Shown here: in pieces, positions 52,935 to 59,692 of the stretch
Position numbering within the stretch: position 1 is the stretch's first letter
Layout of the letters: each line of letters begins with the position of its first letter
DNA from: Halopenitus malekzadehii
Lineage (GTDB): Archaea; Halobacteriota; Halobacteria; Halobacteriales; Haloferacaceae
Length of the DNA stretch: 59,692 nucleotides
Direction of reading: 5' to 3'
NCBI RefSeq assembly: GCF_900108505.1
Contig: NZ_FNWU01000010.1
Coordinates: 1 to 59,692, forward strand
The notes under the pieces: generated by a model
What the model saw: only the letters and a program-made list of their open reading frames with translations
What the model was told of the DNA's origin: nothing
Database searches by the model: none
Made by a program: the position numbers and the translations under genes

Positions 52935-53029
52935 CCTTCTCCGCTCGGATTGGATTCGAAATTAACGTCGGGATGCAGCCTTTATAAATCACCGATGGTT
53001 GTTTCCCGTTCCTCCGACGACTGACCACT
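52335..53029. other. AT-rich stretch between island gene and nuclease gene
   Basis: No confident gene. A 53-codon frame at 52473-52634 (GTG start) reads VYDVLLPKDEEVEYTGSRRQ..., and an overlapping 108-codon frame at 52471-52797 is less protein-like. A short tail, ARWVQYYLKAFLNRSS, ends near 52740 and looks like a decayed coding fragment. The attR copy is at 52913-52934. The stretch is probably island decay. Confidence 0.4.
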
Positions 53030-53902
53030 ATGGATAATATAAATTTGACTGATACGGAACTCCTCAAAAAATTACAGGAGATGGACGAGTATGAATTTGA
53101 GGAGTTGGTTGCTGATCTGTGGGCGAAACACGGATGGAGTACGACGGTTACGTCCGGCTCAAACGATGGTGGTGTGGATGTTATTGCTGAAAAAGACACG
53201 CCATTCTATCAAAAACAATTGATACAAGCAAAGCGATATTCATCTCGCACCAAGGTGGGGCGTCCGGACATACAGCAGTACAGCAGTTTAAGACACCGGA
53301 CGGATAACGTAGACGCCGTCGTTGTGGTGACGACCAGCGATTTCACTCCGCAAGCGGAAGCGGCTGCGGCTGATCTTAACGTTAAAACAGTCAACAGCGA
53401 ACGGCTCATATCCATGATTACAGAGTTGAAAACGGATGATCTGTTACAGAAATATATTCCTGCGGAAACGGAACACGACTCTGACGTAACCTTGTCAGAG
53501 ATTCGGGATAGAAGTAAAAAAGACATACTGAATCAGGCGATACGGCTATCAAAACAGAACTCTGGCACGGTTTCTGTGGGAGTCTATTTGGACGGTTCAG
53601 ATTCAGGGTATGTCATATCACCTCAACTCACCGATGATATTTACAATTTGCACGGATTTATTAACGAACGCAACAGTATTGGACAGTTTGATACTCAAGA
53701 TTGGGAGAATATTAAATCAATTGCTAATAGAAACGATCTTGAAGTAGTTGGTGTGGATGAGGAACGTGGTGGTCGATTATTTGTCGGGAGACAGGGTGGT
53801 AGACCCCCTGAAGCCGACGAAATTTTACGCACAATGCGCGAGTTCTTGCCCGAAGTTTTCTCCGTCTCACCTCAATTTGTTGATTTATTCATCCAAGAGT
53901 AA
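53030..53902 (+). CDS. Mrr-type restriction endonuclease-like protein
   Basis: A 290-residue protein. Residues 1-130 form an Mrr-like PD-(D/E)xK nuclease domain: MDEYEFEELVADLWAKHGW (Glu), GGVDVIAEK (Asp50), and LIQAKRYS (Gln66, Lys68), then VVVVTTSDFTPQAEAAA. Mrr enzymes cut foreign or modified DNA. The C-terminal half is of unknown fold and lacks a recognised DNA-binding domain. Codons are markedly AT-rich (AAA, ATT, TTT) unlike neighbouring genes, indicating recent transfer. It lies just outside the attR copy. No methyltransferase is adjacent, so it may be a modification-dependent solo nuclease. Confidence 0.88.
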   Translation: MDNINLTDTELLKKLQEMDEYEFEELVADLWAKHGWSTTVTSGSNDGGVDVIAEKDTPFYQKQLIQAKRYSSRTKVGRPDIQQYSSLRHRTDNVDAVVVVTTSDFTPQAEAAAADLNVKTVNSERLISMITELKTDDLLQKYIPAETEHDSDVTLSEIRDRSKKDILNQAIRLSKQNSGTVSVGVYLDGSDSGYVISPQLTDDIYNLHGFINERNSIGQFDTQDWENIKSIANRNDLEVVGVDEERGGRLFVGRQGGRPPEADEILRTMREFLPEVFSVSPQFVDLFIQE

Positions 53903-54021
53903 CTACCCAGCGACCGCGAACCTCCTGACGCCTCCACAAAAAATTGCATCTCATTTGGTCGTCGACCGTCTCGGTGCCACGATCACCGTATCGAGGCCGA
54001 GACCGTGTCTTCGCGCGGGAT

Positions 54022-54552
54022 TCACCAGTTCCCGACGTCGTTCTCGACCCGATATCTCTGGTAGTAGGCTTTCTCGACGGTCCGGAGGTCGAAATCGCCA
54101 GGGTTCCGCTCGCGGAGCTCCGCGAGGATCTTCGGATAGTCGGTGACCCGCATCCCCCGGTCCTCCCCGAAGAACTCGTGCACGATGTAGCGGTCGCCGA
54201 TCGCGTAGTTCTCGGGGTCATAAAACATCAACACGACCGTTGCCGTCGCGCCGCCGATCCCCGGAATCGACCGCAGCGTCTTCAGTTGCAGCGTCGGATC
54301 GTCGACCAGCAACGCCGCCTCGCTCACACGCCGAACGAACTCGTCGGGGACGGACCGTACCTGTTCGACGTTGCGGTCACGCCGTCCCGTTTGTCCGTTT
54401 AGTTTCCACCGGACGACGTCCTCGAGCTGCTCGCGAGTGATGGACTCCTGGTCGGCAAGCGCCTCGTGGAGGCGTTCCTCGATCGCCCGCAGGTCGTCGT
54501 CGTACACCTCGTCGTACCGGTCGCTCCACGTTCGGATCTCGTTCGCGTCCAT
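54022..54552 (-). CDS. Helix-hairpin-helix protein (endonuclease III-like fold?)
   Basis: A 176-residue protein from ATG 54552 (ATG 54558 also possible). LKTLRSIPGIGGATATVVLMFYDPENYAIGDRYIVHEFF has a helix-hairpin-helix loop (PGIGGATA) followed by an aspartate, as in HhH DNA glycosylases (GIGxxTA...D). The catalytic lysine of glycosylase/lyases is not evident. The N-terminal half is helical and charged. It is probably a DNA-binding protein; DNA repair is a guess from the motif. Confidence 0.72.
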   Translation of the reverse strand: MDANEIRTWSDRYDEVYDDDLRAIEERLHEALADQESITREQLEDVVRWKLNGQTGRRDRNVEQVRSVPDEFVRRVSEAALLVDDPTLQLKTLRSIPGIGGATATVVLMFYDPENYAIGDRYIVHEFFGEDRGMRVTDYPKILAELRERNPGDFDLRTVEKAYYQRYRVENDVGNW

Positions 54553-54650
54553 ACGCACTCAGCGACCGTGAGGGTCATAGGCTTCCCGGACCCGAATCTG
54601 GCTGGGCGCCGTCACGAGTCGGCTGTCGGCTGTCGGCACACTTTCAGATC

Positions 54651-54681
54651 TCGTTTCTTTCCTCTTTCGTTTCTTTCCTCT
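54651..54681. repeat. Direct pyrimidine repeat (TCGTTTCTTTCCTCT) x2
   Basis: Copies at 54651-54665 and 54667-54681 form an almost pure pyrimidine tract in the divergent promoter region of the HhH and membrane protein genes. A TATA-like GCTTAAAAATT lies at 54770-54780, 28 bp before the ATG at 54801. Confidence 0.7.
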
Positions 54682-54800
54682 CTTGGAGGTCGGATTCCGT
54701 TGCGCGGCGGTCACGACCGCTGTGAAGTCGTTTGATGGAGCCTCTCGCCCGCCGTTATCCCTGCTTAAAAATTTTTGTGAATGAACAACATTCTCCGAGT

Positions 54801-56782
54801 ATGGGTTGGGGGAACACGGAACTCGGCTGGCTCGCGAAGCTTGCCGGCGCGGTCGCGCTGATCGAGTTCGGGATGACGGTGGTGGCCGTCGTCGGTTTCT
54901 ACGCGCTCGGCGTCGGATCGCTGGACGTGCCCGTCCTCGGAACCGCGGTGCTGTTCGTACCGCCCGCGGTGACCGCGGTCGCGTTCTTGACGTGGGCGGC
55001 CTCACGGATCGCGCTCCGCTACCTCGTCGACGACCGTCGCTCCCGGTCGGCAGGCACCAGGCGCGCCGGCGCGGGACGCCGCGCAGCGACAGGATCGAAC
55101 GCGGACCACGGCGGCCGGTCGGAACCCGAGGCCGTCGCCGAGACGGCTGCCGAGTCGAGCGATCGGCTCCGCGAGTTCAACAGGGCGAACACGTACCTCA
55201 CGGCGATCCTCGGGTTCTTCCTCGTCGTTTCCGTCGTCTCCGCGCCGCTCACGGCGGCGGCCTCGGGCACGCCGCTGGGGATCGTCGTCGGGTTCTTCGA
55301 CTTCGCCACGACGGCGCTGGGCGGCACGACGACCCTCCTCGTGACGACGGCCTGGTTCGCGATCGCCTGGTACGGGATCCGGACCTACCGGACCACCGAG
55401 GCGTGGCTCGCGGGGATCGTCGGCTGGACCCTGTTTACCCTCAGCGGACTCTCGCTGCTGACGACGAGCCTCGGCGCGATCGCGATCGTCATCGGCGGGG
55501 TGCAGGTCCTCCGCGTCGGACTGCGAGCCCGCGGCGGGACCGAGGTCGTCTTCCTCGACGAGTACGTCGAGTCGGTGCGAAACGACGCGCGTACGGGTGT
55601 GGTCGGCGGCGCCGGTGGCGGCGAGGCTGTCGGCGGCGAGGTTGCCGATGGCGAGGCTGTCGGTGGCGAGGTTGCCGATGGCGAGGCTGTCGGTGGCGAG
55701 GTTGCCGATGGCGAGGCTGTCGGTGGCGAGGTTGCCGGCAGGCAACCCGGTCACCCCGGGAGCGACGTGACCGACGGCCGGATGTCGATGGCCGAGATCA
55801 GGGATCGATTCCAGGACGCGGAGATCGAAACACCCGGTGACGTTCGGGACCTTCTCGCGGTCGCTCCCGTCTTCGTTCATCCGCGGGAGGCCGGCCACGA
55901 GCGGCTCACCTACCTGAGCTACCTGAGCTACGCGCTCGGCGGGCTCCTCGTCCTCTCATCGTTGCTCGTCGGGGTACAGCTGTGGGGGTTCCCCGCGCTC
56001 GGGGTCTGGGGAATCGTGGCCGGCGCGGTCTATCTCGGCCACGGGTTCGGGCTCCCCCAGCGCTCGCCGGTCGTCCACGCGGCGGGGACGGTCTGGTACG
56101 TGCTCGGCCTCCTCGTGGCCCTCGTGACGGTCAGCCCGGTCGCGATCGCCGCGACCGCGGTCGGAACCTACCTCGCCTGGACCGCCACCGCGGGGATCCC
56201 GCAGCCCGAGACGGTCGTTGCCGCAGCCCAGGGGCCGTCCGCCGCCGACGACCGGTCCGATGGGTCGTTTCCAGAGGGACTGATCGGCGGCGGCATCGTC
56301 GCTGGAATCGTTCTGGGGATCGTCCTCGATCTCCTGGGGGCGGCCGTCTTCGCGTGGGTCTCGGTGCAAACGGAGACGGTCTACGGGCTCCTCGTGATTC
56401 TGCCCGCGATCGCCGCCGGCTTCGGGGTCGCGGTCGGGACCGGCGAGCGGGGTGGCCTGCCGAGCGGCCTCGTCGCGGCCGGCCTGGCGGTGGTCTCGAT
56501 CGGTGTCGGATTTCGGCTGTTGAACTGGTGGATGCCCCCTTCTACGAGCTCCAGCCCTCGCCGATTCTGGCGATCGTCCCGCTCGTCGGGATCTATCTCG
56601 CCTATCGTATTGGGTCGAGCGCCGCCGTCGAGGCGGGATCGAATGGCGGTTCGGATCGGGGCCGTGAGGTGACCCATACCGGATCCGAGGCCTCCGGGCG
56701 GTCGGAGGGAGGCGACGTCGGCGAGGACCGCGGGCATCCGACTGGGTCGGGATCGAGCCACGACCGGGGCGTTCGCGAGTAG
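54801..56782 (+). CDS. Multi-helix membrane protein with decapeptide repeats, frameshifted near the C-terminus
   Basis: The start ATG 54801 gives MGWGNTELGWLAKLAGAVALIEF. Two groups of membrane helices are seen: four in the first 250 residues and about seven after residue 360. Between them lies a loop of four GEAVGGEVAD repeats (55620-55739). The frame in use ends at 56672 with an un-membrane-like tail (PPSTSSSPRRFWRSS). The -1 neighbour frame continues sensibly as DAPFYELQPSPILAIVPLVGIYLAYRIG to 56782. A one-base loss around 56527-56532 (TGGTGGATG) explains this. Family unknown; function unknown. Confidence 0.72.
55620..55739. repeat. 30 bp coding tandem repeat x4
   Basis: Four almost identical 30 bp units encode GEAVGGEVAD four times. 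The period is a multiple of three, so the reading frame is kept. Confidence 0.95.
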
Positions 56783-56879
56783 TCGGTGCTGCGTTCTGGG
56801 GGAGCCGACGCCGTGATTCCGGATCGAAGCCTCGACGAGACGGTGACCTTCAAGTCGGCGCACCCTCAGGGATCGGATA

Positions 56880-58763
56880 ATGGCCGACCCGGAACACACG
56901 GATCTCGCGGATCATCCCGACGACGACCCGCCCGATCAGGACGAGGAGAACGGGGCCGAGGACACGCCGACACCGAGCGATCTCGACGAATCGGTCCGCC
57001 AGGCCGTCGAACGGTCCCGGATGGGCGCGCCCGCGGTCGGCGAGGCGGTCCGTGACCGGTTCTCGGCCGACGAGGTCTTTCAGCGCATCGTCGCCGCCGC
57101 CGACGAGGAGGTCACCTCCTCGGGCCGGGAACTGTTCTTCAGCGGCATCGCGGCCGGGTTCGCGATCAGCATCACCTTCCTGTTGTACGCGTCCCTTTCG
57201 GCATCGACGGACAATCCCGTCCTCGGCGTCCTGCTGTACCCGCTCGGGTTCATCTACATCATCATCGGCGGCTACCAGCTCTACACCGAGAACACCCTGC
57301 CGCCGGTGGCGTTGACCCTCGAGCGGATCGCCAGCCTCCCCGCCCTGCTTCGCCACTGGAGCATCGTCCTGGTGGGTAACTTCACCGGCGGCGCGATCGG
57401 GACCCTGGTGCTCGTCTACGGCGACGTCTTCGATCCCGCGGCCGCCGACAAGGCGATGGAGCTCGGCCGACACGGGGTCGAAACGTCGGCGTGGGCGCTG
57501 TTCTCGAAGGCCGTCTTCGCCGGACTCATCGTCGCCGGCGTCGTCTGGGTCGGATTCAGCTCGCGTGACACGATCTCCCGGATCGTCGTGACCTACCTGG
57601 CCTTCCTCGCGGTCCCGCTCGGGGGACTCTTCCACGTCGTCGTCTCCTTTGCGGAGGCGTTCTACCTCATCATCCACGGTGAGCTCGGGATCCTCGTCGG
57701 CCTCACCGGATTCATCCTGCCGGTCCTGATCGGCAACACCGTGGGCGGCGTCGCGCTCGTTACCCTCGTGAACTACTTCCAGACCAGCGAGGACCGCCTG
57801 GAGTCGGCCCGCTTCGAGGGGATCGAACGCCGACTCACGCTCCGGGAGTGGTTCCTCGGCCGCCTCGCCGGCCGGTCGTACGTTCCGATGCTAGACCCCT
57901 CCGAGCAGGGGCTCTCGAGCGAGGGGACCTACCGGATTATGGTGCCGATCGCGAACCCACGAACCGAGTCGCGGCTGATCGAGCTGGCCTGCACCATCGC
58001 GAGCGCCCGGGAGGGGGCGATCGTTCACGCGGTCCACGTGATCCAGACGCCGGGCCGCCGCGCTGCCGATCCGAGCTACGGCCAGCGTCAGCGCGTGATG
58101 GAGGAGTCGGATCGACTGATGGAACCCCTCCGCGACGTCGCCGACGACTACGACGCGGGACTGAAGACGTCGATGGTCATCACCAACCGATCGTTCGAGG
58201 AAGTGTTCAACGCCGCCCGCCGGACCGATCCCGACCTCGTGTTGATGGGCTGGGGAGAGGACCGACTCTGGACGGACGCGCGCGCCGAGCGCCCGCTCAC
58301 CGAGTTGACCAACCGACTGCCGAGCGACTTCCTGATCGTGAAGGACCGCGGCCTCGACGTCTCGCGGATCCTCGTCCCGACCGCGGGCGGTCCGAACTCG
58401 GCGTTGAGCGCGGAGGTCGCGGAGATGATCGCCGCGGTCGCCGACGTCGAGGTCTCGCTGTTACACGTCGTTGACGGTCCGGACGAGCGTGAGGCCGGCG
58501 AGGAGTTCCTCTCCCAGTGGGCCCTCGACCACGGCCTGACCGATGCCGAGACGATCGTCGACGACTCCGGCGACGTCGAGGCCGCCATCGAACGCGAGGC
58601 GAACGACAGCACGCTCCTGCTCATCGGGGCGACCGAGAAGGGGCTGCTCTCGCGGCTGTTGACCGATTCGTTGCATATGGACGTGATCCACCACGTCGAC
58701 TGCTCGGTGCTGTTGACCGAACGCCCCGGCGATCGAACGATCCTCCAGCGGCTGTTCGGCTGA
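56880..58763 (+). CDS. Formate/nitrite transporter-type channel fused to two Usp domains
   Basis: A 627-residue protein. After an acidic N-terminus, residues about 85-325 form an FNT channel (GIAAGFAISITFLLYASL, LVGNFTGGAIGTLVLVYG, LAVPLGGLFHVVVSFAEAFYLI, LTGFILPVLIGNTVGGVALVTLVNY) with the typical GNxxGG motifs. Two universal stress protein domains follow (about 350-470 and 490-620; the second has VLIGATEKGLLSRLLTDSL). Such fusions occur in haloarchaea. FNT channels pass formate, nitrite or hydrosulfide; the Usp part may sense nucleotides and gate it. Substrate not determinable. Confidence 0.92.
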   Translation: MADPEHTDLADHPDDDPPDQDEENGAEDTPTPSDLDESVRQAVERSRMGAPAVGEAVRDRFSADEVFQRIVAAADEEVTSSGRELFFSGIAAGFAISITFLLYASLSASTDNPVLGVLLYPLGFIYIIIGGYQLYTENTLPPVALTLERIASLPALLRHWSIVLVGNFTGGAIGTLVLVYGDVFDPAAADKAMELGRHGVETSAWALFSKAVFAGLIVAGVVWVGFSSRDTISRIVVTYLAFLAVPLGGLFHVVVSFAEAFYLIIHGELGILVGLTGFILPVLIGNTVGGVALVTLVNYFQTSEDRLESARFEGIERRLTLREWFLGRLAGRSYVPMLDPSEQGLSSEGTYRIMVPIANPRTESRLIELACTIASAREGAIVHAVHVIQTPGRRAADPSYGQRQRVMEESDRLMEPLRDVADDYDAGLKTSMVITNRSFEEVFNAARRTDPDLVLMGWGEDRLWTDARAERPLTELTNRLPSDFLIVKDRGLDVSRILVPTAGGPNSALSAEVAEMIAAVADVEVSLLHVVDGPDEREAGEEFLSQWALDHGLTDAETIVDDSGDVEAAIEREANDSTLLLIGATEKGLLSRLLTDSLHMDVIHHVDCSVLLTERPGDRTILQRLFG

Positions 58764-58873
58764 GCACGAACGACCGTTCGGCTGGCTGCGACGGCCCGTG
58801 AACGCATCCCCACACGCTCCGCGCATTCAAGTGTTCGGGGCGTCTGCGTACACCATCGGCGGACAGTGACCAT

Positions 58874-59358
58874 ATGGTTGTCCCAACCTGGATTCGGTAT
58901 CGAGGCTTCGTCGTCGCGTTAATCGGGTTCGCGATCACCCGGTTCTTCGTCGCCGAGGCGCTCGTGGTCGACCGCTCCGTCCTCTTTCTGGCCGTCGGGC
59001 TGCTGCCGCTCGTCGCGGGACTCTCGTTGACTGTCTACGGCGTGGCGCTCGCCGTCGGCGTGTTCTCCCGGGACTACGTCGCGACCGTCGCTCGGTGGTG
59101 TCTGCTCGGAACCGGCGGTATGGCCGTCGTCGTTGCGATCACCCTCGTTGGGTCCGGTGGTGCGGGAGCGATCCCCCCGTCAACCGCACCCGCACTCGTG
59201 GCGAACGTCCTCATCAGCGGCGCGGTCGCCGGTGTCATCGTCGGGGACCGGTCGGCGAAACACCGACGCGAACGAGAGCGGAATCGACGCCAGGCGAACC
59301 GGGCGTTGTTCGTGATTCGGATCCTCCGACACGAGGTGGTGAATCGCCTCGGGGTCAA
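58874..59358 (+). pseudogene. Membrane sensor histidine kinase truncated by an IS element
   Basis: About 162 codons encode four membrane helices (YRGFVVALIGFAITRFFVA, LFLAVGLLPLVAGLSLTVYGVAL, WCLLGTGGMAVVVAITLVG, LVANVLISGAVAGVIVGD) and then the start of a HisKA-like region, NRALFVIRILRHEVVNRLGV, with its phospho-acceptor histidine. The sequence then meets the end of a TnpB element at about 59358 and the frame runs on only briefly. The dimerisation and ATPase domains are absent here and could lie beyond the element outside the window. Confidence 0.82.
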
Positions 59359-59692
59359 GTGGTTCGAGAGAGCGTTGCTCTCTCGTCATCCCGAGAGCGC
59401 ATCGCGCTCTCGGACGACCCCGAGGCTTCCCGTTTCCACGACATGACTTGCAGACACGGACTCGAAGTGAGTCGTGTCCGTAGCGGTCACTGTCTCCACG
59501 GGCGTGTCTTCGGGCCATCCCAGCCCTAATTCAGCAAAGCCTCTCTGCAAGACGTTCATCGCCGCATTCGCGTCCCTGTCCGTCTCAAATCCACATGACG
59601 GACAGGAGTGTTCCCTGACCCAGATGGATTTCGCTGTCTCCACACCGCACGACGCGCATTCTTTGCTCGTGCCTCGGGCTTTGACCTGCACG
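59359..59692 (-). mobile_element. TnpB-type IS element, 3' end (extends past window)
   Basis: The element reads leftwards. Two hairpins mark its 3' end: 59392-59412 (stem CGAGAGCGC) within the last codons of tnpB, and 59365-59385 (stem CGAGAGAGC) right after the stop. The same pair occurs in the remnant at 4337-4382, the first stem identical and the second changed in both arms. The boundary with the kinase gene is about 59358. Confidence 0.8.
59386..59692 (-). CDS. tnpB: TnpB, C-terminal fragment (5' end outside window)
   Basis: The last 101 codons of a TnpB are visible: VKARGTSKECASCGVETAKSIWVREHSCPSCGF (zinc finger) and ETDRDANAAMNVL with the third RuvC aspartate. The tail (PEDTPVETV...VETGSLGVVRERDALSG) resembles that of the TnpB at 30396, so both belong to the same IS1341-type group. 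The first two catalytic residues lie outside the window, so integrity cannot be judged. Confidence 0.9.
   Translation of the reverse strand, partial: VQVKARGTSKECASCGVETAKSIWVREHSCPSCGFETDRDANAAMNVLQRGFAELGLGWPEDTPVETVTATDTTHFESVSASHVVETGSLGVVRERDALSG

Overview
This 59.7 kb window comes from the chromosome of a halophilic archaeon (class Halobacteria; the gene set would fit a Halorubrum-like genome, but the genus is inference). The evidence is high GC, very acidic proteins, short-leader or leaderless genes with TATA boxes about 25-30 bp before the start codon, and archaeal genes: aIF-1A, RNase Z, RfcC-type clamp-loader subunit, archaetidylserine decarboxylase, geranylgeranyl reductase, archaeal MptD and KaiC-like ATPases. 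Four tRNA genes are present: Val(TAC), Arg(GCG), Pro(TGG) and Phe(GAA).

Layout. 1-5.8 kb: end of an ISH3-type transposase, an NADPH-type oxidoreductase, a GAF/PAS/LOV histidine kinase, a composite IS remnant and an OB-fold plus Mre11-like phosphoesterase. 6-11 kb: DUF192 protein, ABC exporter, creatininase-family enzyme and small haloarchaeal proteins. 11.4-13.6 kb: a TauE/SafE permease gene broken by a TnpB element. 13.7-18 kb: NTF2-like protein, tRNA-Arg, UvrD-like helicase coupled to a degenerate M24 protein. 18-24.8 kb: a complete phosphate operon on the minus strand (pstS-pstC-pstA-pstB-phoU-phoU-like). 25-30 kb: coiled-coil proteins, an RHH/membrane gene cluster, riboflavin synthase and the decarboxylase. 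30-32.3 kb: an IS1341-type element (DUF2080 protein plus TnpB) and a broken AbrB/PIN toxin-antitoxin pair. 32.4-50.9 kb: mainly housekeeping genes (rfcC, rnz, DUF460, tyrS, eif1A, secreted nuclease, mptD, ygfZ-like), a KaiC plus histidine kinase pair, geranylgeranyl reductase and a Ski2-like helicase. 51-53.9 kb: a 1.5 kb AT-rich island flanked by a copy of the tRNA-Phe 3' end, followed by an Mrr-type nuclease. 54-59.7 kb: HhH protein, a frameshifted membrane protein with decapeptide repeats, an FNT channel fused to two Usp domains, and a membrane kinase cut at its H-box by another TnpB element.

Main themes. (1) Phosphate uptake is self-contained. (2) Light, redox or time sensing: one kinase keeps the complete LOV photocysteine motif, while a second, paired with KaiC, has proline in that place. 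(3) At least four TnpB-type elements or remnants, with end hairpins whose stems change in a compensatory way, have damaged neighbouring genes. (4) Several gene ends carry tandem duplications that include the stop codon, often with a 23 bp period, whereas repeats inside genes are multiples of three.
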